NCBI GenBank assembly: GCA_050249535.1
Contig: JBFWQI010000003.1
Location: forward strand, 1 to 64,000
Direction: 5' to 3'
Length of the DNA: 64,000 nucleotides
From: JADJXM01 sp937967285
GTDB lineage: Bacteria; Acidobacteriota; Blastocatellia; RBC074
Part shown: piece after piece, positions 1-29,797 of the stretch
Layout of the letters: each line of letters begins with the position of its first letter
Position numbering within the stretch: the first letter of the stretch is position 1
The notes under the pieces: generated by a model
Told to the model about the DNA's origin: nothing
What the model saw: the letters and a program-made list of their open reading frames with translations, nothing else
The model's database searches: none
Position numbers and translations under genes: made by a program

Positions 1-36
1 GGGGGGACGCCGGCGCTCCCGGCACGAAGGGTAATT

Positions 37-1188
<1,152 letters not shown>

Positions 1189-1203
1189 CTCGAACCCACG
1201 TCA

Positions 1204-2487
<1,284 letters not shown>

Positions 2488-2520
2488 GTGAGATCTCTCC
2501 TGTGCGAAATTGTTTCGGTC

Positions 2521-2654
2521 TTAAACGCAGAGGCGCAGGGGAGAGCAGAGATTTATTGAGAATGGCAAAGTTCAATAAATGGACTTTGGGCGAGACTCCG
2601 AATTTAGGAATCCATATTATCAATCTCTGCCATCCCAGCGACTTCCGCGATTAA
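2521..2654. repeat. Imperfect inverted repeat, CGCAGAG word family
   Basis: Arms of 33 nt at 2521-2553 and 2622-2654 are imperfect inverse complements (left begins TTAAACGCAGAGGCGCAG; right ends CTTCCGCGATTAA) around a ~68-nt loop. The left arm is made of tandem GCAGAG-like words. It is the same architecture as the elements at 17.4, 27.1, 29.6, 39.3, 62.6 and 63.9 kb, but more decayed. Confidence 0.6.
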
Positions 2655-2709
2655 AAAATAGAAAGACTCAGGTTCCGCTGTATAAAAAGGCCGAGAGGCT
2701 GAGACCGAC

Positions 2710-2741
2710 CCGGGGCGGCTGATGACTCTGCGCCGCCCCGG
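2710..2741 (-). terminator. GC-rich hairpin downstream of the small membrane protein
   Basis: A perfect 10-bp stem (CCGGGGCGGC / GCCGCCCCGG) with a 12-nt loop sits 43 bp past the stop of the minus-strand gene at 2785-3162. There is no clear T-run, so intrinsic termination is only possible, not shown. Confidence 0.4.
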
Positions 2742-2784
2742 ATGATGAAGCGATATCCATGGTCTGAATATCGTCAGTTACTGC

Positions 2785-3162
2785 TTATGCAACGCCCTTG
2801 AGAACCAGCACGAGAAGCCACGAAACGACGGCGATCGCGATGGCCGCGATGATCGCTCCGCCGAATCCTTTGACGCGCATTCCCGCGATCTTGTCGCCGG
2901 CGAACTGCAGCAATCCGGCCGAGACCAGCAGGTGTATGATCGCGCTGATCAAACCGTCATCGAGAGAAATGCCGATTGCTTGCAATGCCAAACCCAGCAG
3001 TCCGGCGAGCAGTGCCACGATGAAGCCCGCCTTCAACGCCGGTACAATGCCGTCGACTTCCATTCCAAGACCGATCTTCCCGACGATGAAGATCAAAATA
3101 CCATAGATAATGGTGCCCAGAATGACACCGATGATGAACCCTGTGATAGATCCTATCAGCAT
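2785..3162 (-). CDS. Small polytopic membrane protein, phage-holin-4-like
   Basis: A 125-aa protein with about four hydrophobic segments and Gly/Ala-rich helices, resembling the widespread small four-TM phage holin superfamily IV proteins of bacteria. An in-frame TTG lies two codons upstream (3168), but the AGGAGGA site is 8 nt from the ATG at 3162, so 3162 is preferred. Two similar halves (each with a K-G/A-x-x-F or F-x-G-A-I-I-A-A-type helix) suggest an internal duplication. The physiological role of chromosomal members is unknown; lysis is not implied. It is divergent from the hydrogenase operon with ~410 bp between them. Confidence 0.7.
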   Translation of the reverse strand: MLIGSITGFIIGVILGTIIYGILIFIVGKIGLGMEVDGIVPALKAGFIVALLAGLLGLALQAIGISLDDGLISAIIHLLVSAGLLQFAGDKIAGMRVKGFGGAIIAAIAIAVVSWLLVLVLKGVA

Positions 3163-3573
3163 ATGCAATATCCTCCTGTTTTGTTGTTACTTCTAGTCAT
3201 TGATGTGGGACGTTTAGCGCTCGTCCTCTACTCTGAAATTGATCGGTTGATACCACATTGTCCTTTTAAAAGTCCATACGTGTGAATATGAATTGGAAGA
3301 TATATTTCAGACACTATCGAGGCCTTGTGGACTGAAAAAATTCCCCAGCCCGGCAGGTAATTTTCCCCATTGATAGCACAACCTGTGAATATTTCGCCCC
3401 CGGAAGCGGGTTTTTACGCGAATTGGTGCCAGGTGAGGTGATCTGGAAGTGGCACTTGAATTGCACATTATCAATCATATTTCGCAATATTTGAGGGCAG
3501 CCGGGACATGATTTCATTCAAATAAGTGTCAGGGCTTGCAACACGCATCGATCATCAGCCGAAAGGAGCAGAT
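3163..3573. other. Hydrogenase operon leader and divergent regulatory region
   Basis: A 411-bp gap between two divergent genes. It contains the sigma-54-type promoter at 3450-3465 and a ~98-nt leader before hyaA. I see no coding sequence or obvious riboswitch. An activator (UAS) site would be expected about 80-150 bp upstream of the promoter, but I could not identify one with confidence. Confidence 0.5.
3450..3465 (+). promoter_or_regulatory. Sigma-54 (-24/-12) promoter of the hydrogenase operon
   Basis: The string TGGCACTTGAATTGCA matches the sigma-54 consensus TGGCAC-N5-TTGCA. The invariant GG (3451-3452) and GC (3463-3464) are separated by exactly 10 nt. Transcription would start near 3476, leaving a ~98-nt leader before the hyaA ATG. 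Uptake hydrogenase operons in Rhizobium, Bradyrhizobium and Cupriavidus use sigma-54 with NtrC-family activators (HoxA/HupR). No such activator gene is in this window. Confidence 0.75.
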
Positions 3574-6413
<2,840 letters not shown>

Positions 6414-6424
6414 GGAGGTGCGTA

Positions 6425-7609
<1,185 letters not shown>

Positions 7610-7610
<1 letters not shown>

Positions 7611-7951
7611 TGCACGAGATGGCGATCATGCAGGGAATTCTCGAGATCGCAGAGGGCGAGGCGGAAAAACATGGCGCCGTCCGGATCGCCGAAATCAAGC
7701 TGCGAATCGGCGAGTTTCGCGGCGTTGTCAGGGACGCTCTGGAATTCGCTTTCGAGGCGCTCAGGCAGGGTACGAGGGCAGAGCAGGCCGTGCTGGAGAT
7801 CGAGACTGTTCCGCTCCGGGCGAGTTGCCCGAACTGCTCGGAACGAAATATCCCACTGAACGATTTCTCGCTTCTCTGCCGGGACTGCGGATCGATTCTG
7901 ACGATCATCGCCGGCAGGGAGATGGAGATCGAATATCTGGACCTGGAATAG
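7610..7951 (+). CDS. hypA: Hydrogenase nickel-insertion protein HypA
   Basis: A 113-aa nickel metallochaperone working with HypB. The ATG at 7610 overlaps the hyaD stop and gives the canonical N-terminus MHE, whose His2 is a nickel ligand. The structural zinc site is C73-x2-C76 and C90-x2-C93 (CPNC/CRDC). The length is normal for the family. It is followed 43 bp later by hypB. No neighbouring urease or second hydrogenase is visible, so it presumably serves HyaB and perhaps other nickel enzymes. Confidence 0.94.
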
Positions 7952-7994
7952 CCGCCCGCAAACTTCGACGAGATAACCTTCAAGAGGAGCAATC

Positions 7995-8690
7995 ATGCAT
8001 CAGGTAACACTTGAAACCGGAATCATGGAGGCCAACGAGCAACTGGCCGCGCACAATCGTGAGCTTTACGATGCGCAGGGGATCAGCGTGATAAATCTCA
8101 TGTCCGCGCCCGGGGCGGGGAAGACCTCCGTCCTCGAACAGACAATTTTGCGAATCAAGGACGATTACAGGCTCGGCGTCATCGAGGGAGATCTGATGAC
8201 GACGATGGATGCCGATCGGATCAGCGCGCTCGGTGTTCCGGCATATCAGATCACGACCGGCACGGTCTGCCATCTCGACGCCCGGATGGTCCACAACGCG
8301 CTCCACAATTTCGATATCGGCGGGATCGATCTGCTCTTCATTGAAAATGTGGGCAACCTCGTCTGCCCAGCCGAGTTCAACCTCGGCGAGCATCTCAAAA
8401 TCATGGTCTACAGCGTGGTCGAGGGCGCCGAGAAACCGCGGAAATATCCCGTCATGTTTCACGAATCCGCCGTCGTTCTGCTCAACAAGATCGACCTGCT
8501 GCCGTATTCCGGCGTGAGCCTCGATGAACTGCGGCGCAACGTTCTCGCGGTCAGCCCCGAGGCGATCATCTTTCCGGTCTCGTGCCGGACCGGCGAGGGA
8601 TTCGATGCCTGGACCGAATGGCTGCGCGGATGGATCGATGCAAGAAAAAGCGCAATTGCCGGAGCGGTAAATGCCGCCACCGGCAAATAG
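7995..8690 (+). CDS. hypB: Hydrogenase nickel-incorporation GTPase HypB
   Basis: A 231-aa G3E-family GTPase delivering nickel to the hydrogenase with HypA. The P-loop SAPGAGKT is at residues 37-44. The metal-binding CHLDARMVH segment, the GNLVCPAEFNLGEH segment and the LNKIDLLPY guanine-specificity motif are all present. The N-terminal His-rich nickel-storage region found in many HypB proteins is absent, as is the E. coli-type CxxCGC N-terminus. The start is ATG 7995 behind AAGAGGAGC. It lies within the hya-hyp operon, 12 bp before hypF. Confidence 0.95.
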   Translation: MHQVTLETGIMEANEQLAAHNRELYDAQGISVINLMSAPGAGKTSVLEQTILRIKDDYRLGVIEGDLMTTMDADRISALGVPAYQITTGTVCHLDARMVHNALHNFDIGGIDLLFIENVGNLVCPAEFNLGEHLKIMVYSVVEGAEKPRKYPVMFHESAVVLLNKIDLLPYSGVSLDELRRNVLAVSPEAIIFPVSCRTGEGFDAWTEWLRGWIDARKSAIAGAVNAATGK

Positions 8691-8702
8691 AGGGAAAGTC
8701 TG

Positions 8703-11014
<2,312 letters not shown>

Positions 11015-11015
<1 letters not shown>

Positions 11016-11265
11016 TGTGTCTTGCGGTACCGGGAAAGATATTGAGCATCGAGGGCGTCGATCCCGTGTTGCGGTCGGGACGCGTCGATTTCGCGGGGAT
11101 CGTCAAGGAGATCAATCTCAGCTACGTTCCGGATGCTCGAGTCGGCGATTACGTCATCGTGCACGTCGGGTTCGCGATCAGCGTCGTCGATGAGGATGAG
11201 GCCGACAGGACCTTCGAGTACCTGCGCCGGATCGACGGGATGTCCGAGATCGAGGGGGAGACGGC

Positions 11266-11269
<4 letters not shown>
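11015..11269 (+). CDS. hypC: HypC/HybG chaperone
   Basis: An 84-aa small OB-fold chaperone that carries the Fe(CN)2CO unit with HypD to the large-subunit precursor. It has the invariant MCLAVPGK N-terminus with the essential Cys2. Start and stop overlap hypF and hypD (1 bp and 4 bp), so all three are probably translationally coupled. It is the only hypC-like gene in the window. Confidence 0.95.
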
Positions 11270-12378
<1,109 letters not shown>

Positions 12379-12381
12379 GAC

Positions 12382-13431
12382 ATGGATTACGGCGATGAGA
12401 TGACGCTCCAGTGCCCGATTCCGATCAGTCAGTACCCGCAGGTCATGCTGGCGCACGGCGGAGGCGGCAAGCTGATGCATCAACTGATCGAGAAGATGAT
12501 CGCGCCGGCATTCAGCAATCCGCTGCTCGACGAACGGCACGACGGGGCAGTGATCGACATGCCGCACGATCGTCTTGCATTCACTACCGATTCATATGTC
12601 GTAAAACCGCTCTTCTTTCCGGGCGGCGACATCGGCTCACTGGCCGTCAACGGCACGGTCAATGATTTGGCCATGTGCGGCGCGCGGCCGCTCTATTTGA
12701 GCGCCGGATTCATCCTCGAAGAGGGCCTGCCGATGGAGACGCTCTGGCGGATCGTCCGGTCGATGCGCCGCGCCGCGGACGAAGCCGGCGTCATGCTCGT
12801 CACCGGCGATACGAAAGTCGTCGACAAGGGCAAGGGCGACGGCATCTTCATCAATACCGCCGGCGTCGGAGCGATCGAGCACACAATGAAGATCGCGCCC
12901 TCGAGCGTGCGTCCCGGAGATGCGATCCTGCTCAGCGGTGATCTGGGACGTCACGGAATCACGATCATGGCTGCCCGCGAGAATCTCTCGTTCGAGAGCG
13001 CGATCGAGAGCGACTGCGCTCCGCTGTCCGCCATCGTCCTCGCCCTGATCAAATCAGGAATCGAGATTCACTGCCTGCGCGATCTGACCCGCGGAGGCCT
13101 CGCCAGCGCGCTGGTCGAAATATCGGAAGCCGCCGGCCGCCTGATCAGCATCGACGAGAACGCTATTCCCGTCCGCGAGGATGTCCGCGGCGCATGTGAG
13201 ATCCTCGGTTTCGACCCGCTCTACCTCGCCAATGAAGGGCGCTTCATCGCCATCGTCCCGGAAGCGTCTGCCGCGCAGGCGCTCGAAATCATGAGGGCGA
13301 ATGGGGCTTCCTCCTGCCGGATCGGCAGCGTGACAGAGGATGCGCGCCCGATCGTCACGCTCCGCAGCCGCATCGGCGCGACCCGCATCGTCGATATGTT
13401 CAGCGGTGAACAACTTCCCCGCATCTGTTAA
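12382..13431 (+). CDS. hypE: Hydrogenase expression/formation protein HypE
   Basis: A 349-aa PurM-like ATP-binding protein that dehydrates the carbamoylated C-terminal cysteine to a thiocyanate, the CN donor. It ends in the diagnostic PRIC with Cys349. The N-terminal AHGGGGKLM and the NDLAMCGARP and VTGDTKVVDKG nucleotide-binding segments are intact. It is the last gene of the operon; a repeat-rich 226-bp gap follows. The order hyaABCD-hypABFCDE therefore contains every core maturation gene. Confidence 0.96.
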   Translation: MDYGDEMTLQCPIPISQYPQVMLAHGGGGKLMHQLIEKMIAPAFSNPLLDERHDGAVIDMPHDRLAFTTDSYVVKPLFFPGGDIGSLAVNGTVNDLAMCGARPLYLSAGFILEEGLPMETLWRIVRSMRRAADEAGVMLVTGDTKVVDKGKGDGIFINTAGVGAIEHTMKIAPSSVRPGDAILLSGDLGRHGITIMAARENLSFESAIESDCAPLSAIVLALIKSGIEIHCLRDLTRGGLASALVEISEAAGRLISIDENAIPVREDVRGACEILGFDPLYLANEGRFIAIVPEASAAQALEIMRANGASSCRIGSVTEDARPIVTLRSRIGATRIVDMFSGEQLPRIC

Positions 13432-13470
13432 AATTACTAACCAATCAGCACACAGAGGGAAAAGAAAACT

Positions 13471-13602
13471 GGACAGGATTGACAGGATTTGACAGGATTT
13501 ACAGGATTAAACCTAAGGATAAAATGAGCTTGAATATAAGTCGAAGTCCATTTGCCGGGGAATACGGGCCTGAATACCCTCAGACTTAATCCTGTAAATC
13601 CT
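13471..13602. repeat. Inverted repeat of the GACAGGATTT word family
   Basis: Three tandem GACAGGATT-like words run into a 17-bp arm at 13494-13510 (AGGATTTACAGGATTAA), whose perfect inverse complement is 13586-13602; the loop is 75 nt. About 60 bp of this element recurs in the opposite orientation near 25165-25224, including the loop sequence next to the arm. A GGCTGAGCA-type module follows at about 13628. Confidence 0.8.
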
Positions 13603-13657
13603 TTCTGATTTCTTCTTTCTTCCGAGGGCTGAGCATTTACAAAATTCCGAGAGTATT

Positions 13658-15004
<1,347 letters not shown>

Positions 15005-15115
15005 ATGTCCGAATATGCAGGCATGCCTGATTTGCCACCGGAGGTCCGTTCGTGGCACTATTCGCGTTTCGCTCGCCAGTCGTATCGAAAAATTTTCCCA
15101 GGGAGTAACTGATCA

Positions 15116-17434
<2,319 letters not shown>

Positions 17435-17437
17435 AGG

Positions 17438-17586
17438 TTAAACGCCAAGGCGCCAAGTTCGCCAAGAAGATGTTGATGGATTGATTGTTAGAGTTGTTTC
17501 CGACATACCTGATCGGGGAATTGGAAAATACCAGTATATTCAATCCCTAAATATCTTCTTGGCGAACTTGGCGCCTTGGCGTTTAA
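17438..17586. repeat. Perfect 33-bp inverted repeat, CGCCAAGG word family
   Basis: Arms 17438-17470 and 17554-17586 are exact inverse complements (33 of 33), separated by an 83-nt loop. Each arm is made of CCAAG words (TTAAACGCCAAGGCGCCAAG at the outer end). It fills the gap between convergent tex and the class V aminotransferase. A further decayed copy of the right arm follows at about 17590-17615. Confidence 0.92.
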
Positions 17587-17624
17587 TCCTCTTGGCTATC
17601 TTGGCGCCTTGACGTTGGATTCTT

Positions 17625-18836
<1,212 letters not shown>

Positions 18837-18865
18837 TGGCGCTTTTTCTTGTGATTAAGTGATTA

Positions 18866-20481
<1,616 letters not shown>

Positions 20482-20491
20482 TGAGTGCCTT

Positions 20492-21778
<1,287 letters not shown>

Positions 21779-21796
21779 GTGTGGTCTTTGTGGAAT

Positions 21797-21824
21797 GAAA
21801 AGGGCGACCTGATCAGGTCGCCCT
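21797..21824 (-). terminator. Bidirectional intrinsic terminator after tRNA-Leu
   Basis: The palindrome AGGGCGACCTGATCAGGTCGCCCT is flanked by T-runs on both strands (TTTTC on minus, CTCTTTTTC on plus). On the minus strand it lies 15 bp after the tRNA-Leu 3' end, so it should end the tRNA transcript. Confidence 0.85.
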
Positions 21825-21835
21825 CTTTTTCTTCT

Positions 21836-21922
<87 letters not shown>

Positions 21923-21963
21923 CGAAGAGAAAACGTATGCTACAGGGCGAGGGGCAAAGTGTC

Positions 21964-22626
<663 letters not shown>

Positions 22627-22665
22627 GGTCATCCTCCTCAAGTATGTTCCGATTAAGTATAAGCT

Positions 22666-22736
22666 GGTACAGTACCGATAGCGACCGGGTGCAGATCCAG
22701 GTCGGTACAGTACCGGCAGCGACCGGGTGCAGATCC
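22666..22736. repeat. Two-copy 33-nt direct repeat (GGTACAGTACCG)
   Basis: Units 22666-22698 and 22704-22736 differ at two positions (period 38). Each starts with the self-complementary GGTACAGTACC-type core and ends in GACCGGGTGCAGATCC. The pair is bracketed by a 10-bp direct repeat CCGATTAAGT at 22649-22658 and 22735-22744, which could be a target-site duplication. It lies in the leader of the HD-domain gene. Confidence 0.85.
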
Positions 22737-22826
22737 GATTAAGTTCTAGTATTCTAAACCCTGCGATACGGCAAATGAGCCGTTCAGGGACTAATTCAAT
22801 ATGGAAGGTCGTAATAATCTTCAGTA

Positions 22827-23749
22827 ATGAGCGCAAGAGGCAAGGCATCGGGTTTCGCTGTTGAGGCGAAGGATCTGGTCAAGGATTACGGAAATCTGGT
22901 AGCCGTCAACGGGGTCAGTTTCTCCGTCCGGTACGGGGAAGCTTTCGGGATGCTGGGGCCGAACGGAGCGGGCAAGTCCACGATCATGCGGATGATCATC
23001 TGTCGTTCGCCACTGACGCGGGGATCTCTCGACGTGGTCGGTCTGGATGTGACCAGTCATCCGCGGGCGATCAAGGAGAGTGTCGGCGTCGTCCCGCAGG
23101 AGAACAACCTCGATCCTGATCTCAATGTCCGCGACAACCTGCTGGTCTACTCCAGATATTTCCGAATCCCACGCAAGGTCGCCGAGGGGCGCGCAGACGA
23201 GTTGATCGAGTTCGTCGATCTGGTCGACAAGCGGGATTCGCGAATCGAGACGCTTTCCGGCGGGATGAAGCGACGGCTGATGATCGCCCGGGCCCTGATC
23301 AACAACCCGATGATTCTGATTCTGGACGAGCCGACGACTGGGCTGGATCCCCACGTCCGGCTGGCGATCTGGGACAAGCTGCGCCAGTTGCGCGACCGCG
23401 GACTGACGATCCTGCTGTCGACTCACTACATGGATGAAGCCGAGAAGCTCTGCGACCGGCTGGTCATCATCGACAAGGGGAATATTCTGGTCAGCGGAAC
23501 GCCGCGTGAGCTGATCGAGCGTTACGCCATGCATTTCGCGCTCGAAGCGCGCGGCTGCAACGGACAGCCTCTGATCACGACCTCGCCCGAGATCATCGCT
23601 GAGCGCCGCGGATCGACCCACTTCTACTTCGCTCCGACGGCGGAGCTGCTGGCTCCGCTGATGAGCGAGTACGAGGACCGCGAGACCTATCTGCGCCCGT
23701 CGAACCTCGAGGACGTCTTTCTGCGTCTGACCGATCAGGAGGGGCTGGC

Positions 23750-23753
<4 letters not shown>
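22827..23753 (+). CDS. ABC transporter ATP-binding protein, NodI/DrrA-like
   Basis: A 308-aa ATPase of an ABC-2-type exporter. Walker A is GPNGAGKST, the signature is LSGGMKRRL, Walker B is LILDEPTTGLD and the H-loop is LLSTHYMDEAE. The C-terminal extension after ~residue 240 is typical of the NodI/DrrA group, which exports lipo-oligosaccharides or drugs. Its permease is encoded downstream at 25262, separated by a methyltransferase gene whose ATG overlaps this stop by 4 bp. The three are probably one operon running into the epimerase. Confidence 0.93.
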
Positions 23754-25111
<1,358 letters not shown>

Positions 25112-25130
25112 CCACTTAGCTTGTGGATGG

Positions 25131-25230
25131 AGATTATTTCGACAGGATTTACAGATCATATTCGAGCTCATTTTATCCTTAGGTTCAATCCTGTAAATCC
25201 TGACAAATCCTGTTAATCCTGTCGAAATAA
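25131..25230. repeat. Inverted repeat, GACAGGATTT family, second copy
   Basis: Outer arms read ATTATTTCGACAGGATTTAC at about 25132 and the complement near 25208-25230. The interior contains AGCTCATTTTATCCTTAGG followed by CCTGTAAATCCTGACAAATCC, which is the inverse complement of 13471-13530. It looks like the 13.5-kb element with a shortened loop. It occupies the gap between methyltransferase and permease. Confidence 0.82.
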
Positions 25231-25261
25231 TTTCAGGCTGAGCAATGATCAGAGGTCAGAG

Positions 25262-26038
25262 ATGATAGCCCTGAGCAGGATCAATTACGGCGACGTGGCG
25301 CGCGTCTGGCTGCGGAATTACGACGTCTACAAGCGACTCTGGCGGACAGAGATGGTCGCGCCGCTCTTCGAGCCGGTCTTCACTGTGATCGGATTCGGCT
25401 GGGGCGTCGGGTCCCTGGTCGCGGGCAAGGTCATGGGAGTGCCGTATCTGACCTTCGTGGGCGCGGGGCTGCTCGCCTTCACGGCGCTGCTGCGTGCGCT
25501 CTTCGAGTGCACCTACGGTTCATACTTCAGGATGGTCTATCAGTCGACCTTCGACGCGGTGCTCTGCACGCCGGTCGAGGTCGAGAGTCTGGCGCTGGCC
25601 GAGATCGCATGGGGAGCGACCAAGGCTCTGCTCGACGGCATCTTCGTGCTGGCCGTGCTTTGGATATTCGGCGCGGTGCTCTCGCCGTACGGCCTGCTGA
25701 TCCCGTTCGTCCTCGGACTTGGAGCGCTCTGGGTGGCGGCGCTCTCGCTTGTCGTCACGGCCCGGATCAGAGACATAAATTATTACAACTTCTACATGGC
25801 CTTCGTTTTTTCCTACCTCTGGGTCTCAGGCGCGTACTTTCCGCTCGACCGTCTGCCGAAGGTCGTTCAGTACCTGGCGTGGCTCGTGCCGGTGACGGGC
25901 ACGATAGACATCTCGCGCAAGCTGATGATCGGTGAAATGGACTGGATGATGCTGCTCGAACTGCTCTATCTGATTCTCGCTTTCGCCGTCACGACGGAAT
26001 ACGCCCTGCGCAAGCTGCGGCAGAGGATGGTCAGTTGA
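25262..26038 (+). CDS. ABC-2 type permease, NodJ/DrrB-like
   Basis: A 258-aa membrane protein with about six helices, the partner of the ATPase at 22827. The start is ATG 25262, shortly after a weak AGAGGTCAGAG site. Family features include the VSGAYFPLDRLP segment before the last helices, typical of NodJ/DrrB/CcmB-like permeases. Its stop overlaps the start of the epimerase gene (TGATG). NodIJ systems export lipo-chitooligosaccharides, DrrAB exports drugs; the cargo here is unknown. Confidence 0.9.
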   Translation: MIALSRINYGDVARVWLRNYDVYKRLWRTEMVAPLFEPVFTVIGFGWGVGSLVAGKVMGVPYLTFVGAGLLAFTALLRALFECTYGSYFRMVYQSTFDAVLCTPVEVESLALAEIAWGATKALLDGIFVLAVLWIFGAVLSPYGLLIPFVLGLGALWVAALSLVVTARIRDINYYNFYMAFVFSYLWVSGAYFPLDRLPKVVQYLAWLVPVTGTIDISRKLMIGEMDWMMLLELLYLILAFAVTTEYALRKLRQRMVS

Positions 26039-27096
26039 TGGCGCGGATCGTCGACGTCAAAATCCGAAGGATCGATTACCGGCTGAGCAGCCCGTCAGTT
26101 GTCGCTTATGAGGCCCTTGATTGCGCGCCGAATATCGCGGTCTGCATCGAACTCGATAACGGGCTGGTGGGTTGGGGCAACGCCGCTCCGGATCAGCACG
26201 TGACCGGAGAGACAGCCGAAAGCGTCGAAGCGGCTCTCCGCGACCGCCTGCGACCATATCTGATCGGTCAGGATCCGATGCGGATCGAGAGTTTGTGGCC
26301 CGAAATGCGTGGGCGCGCCCCGCGTCAGCCGACGGCGATCGCCGCGGTCGACATAGCGCTCTGGAACCTGCTCGGCAAAACGGCCGGTATGCCGCTCTTT
26401 AAATTGCTCGGCAATGCCCGCGACAGGATTGCCACCTCGATCACGCTCAGCATCGATGAACACGATGCGACCGTCAGCAGGGCGCTCGAATTCCGCCGCG
26501 CAGGCTTCCGGCGGCTCAAGATCAAATGCGGTCTCGATCCGGCGGGCGATATCGCGCGGATCAGAGCCGTTCGTTCAGCGGTCGGCGACGAGGTCGGAAT
26601 CTGCATCGACGCCAATCAGGGATATTCCATCGGGCAGGCGCTCAAAGTGGTCGATGCGCTAGCCGACTGCCGGATAGAATTCATCGAGCAGCCCGTCCCG
26701 GCGGATGACAAAGAAAGTATGCGTGAGCTCTGCCGCCGCTCGGGCATCCCGGTTATGGCGGACGAATCCGTGCTCGACTCGCGTGATCTGCTCGATACGC
26801 CGGCGCCTCTGGTCAATCTGAAGCTGATGAAGACCGGCGGCATCACCGGAGCGCTGCGCTGCAACGCGGTCGCCGAGGCCCGCGGCATAGGCGTCATGCT
26901 CGGCTGTATGGACGAATCGAGGATTTCCATCGCCGCCGCGAGCCACCTCGCACTCGCGCTCAACAATGTCGGATACGCGGATCTCGACGGACATCTCGAT
27001 ATCATCGACGATATCGGATCAGGAAATCCTCAGTTGAATGACGGTGAGCTGAGCCTGTCGGACTCCCCGGGCCTGGGTGTTGAAGTTACCAGTTGA
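26038..27096 (+). CDS. Enolase-superfamily dipeptide epimerase
   Basis: A 352-aa enzyme of the muconate-lactonising/dipeptide epimerase group. Catalytic residues: first Lys in LKIKCG (KxK), metal ligands D in IDANQGY, E in FIEQP and D in MADES, second Lys in NLKLMKTGG. The GCMDES motif that binds the substrate amino group is characteristic of dipeptide (L-Ala-D/L-Glu-like) epimerases and suggests murein-peptide or other dipeptide epimerisation. ATG 26038 overlapping the permease stop is preferred over the TTG one codon earlier. It may use a peptide linked to the exporter upstream, though this is speculative. Confidence 0.9.
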   Translation: MARIVDVKIRRIDYRLSSPSVVAYEALDCAPNIAVCIELDNGLVGWGNAAPDQHVTGETAESVEAALRDRLRPYLIGQDPMRIESLWPEMRGRAPRQPTAIAAVDIALWNLLGKTAGMPLFKLLGNARDRIATSITLSIDEHDATVSRALEFRRAGFRRLKIKCGLDPAGDIARIRAVRSAVGDEVGICIDANQGYSIGQALKVVDALADCRIEFIEQPVPADDKESMRELCRRSGIPVMADESVLDSRDLLDTPAPLVNLKLMKTGGITGALRCNAVAEARGIGVMLGCMDESRISIAAASHLALALNNVGYADLDGHLDIIDDIGSGNPQLNDGELSLSDSPGLGVEVTS

Positions 27097-27106
27097 ATAA
27101 AATAAA

Positions 27107-27247
<141 letters not shown>

Positions 27248-27258
27248 CAAAAAACTTT

Positions 27259-28797
<1,539 letters not shown>

Positions 28798-28803
28798 TGA
28801 TAA

Positions 28804-29571
<768 letters not shown>

Positions 29572-29600
29572 CTCCGTCGCCTCTCATCCTGCAGAAATAC

Positions 29601-29785
29601 CCGCAAAGGCCGCAAAGGTAGCAAAGGGATAACCGCAAAGACCGCAAAGGGAGCAAAGGTATTTTGGGATATGGAATCCGGATTAGCGACAATTGAAAGG
29701 GACTCGGATATCGGTTTCAATGTACATCTTTGCCCCCTTTGCGGTCTTTGCGGTTAATCCTTTGCTCCCTCTGCGGCCTTTGCGA
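29601..29785. repeat. CGCAAAG-family inverted repeat array
   Basis: The left arm (29601-29660) holds two blocks of CGCAAAG words; the right arm (about 29728-29785) holds the complementary CTTTGCGG words, with a loop beginning TATTTTGGGATATGG. Related to 39272-39497, whose loop begins TATTTTGGGGATC. It lies between the crotonase start and the DUF3108 stop. Confidence 0.88.
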
Positions 29786-29797
29786 TTAAATTCCCGA

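Noticed and set aside
2785..3162. Holin-like gene as part of a phage lysis cassette
   Set aside because: No endolysin or phage genes are nearby, and chromosomal four-TM proteins of this type are common.
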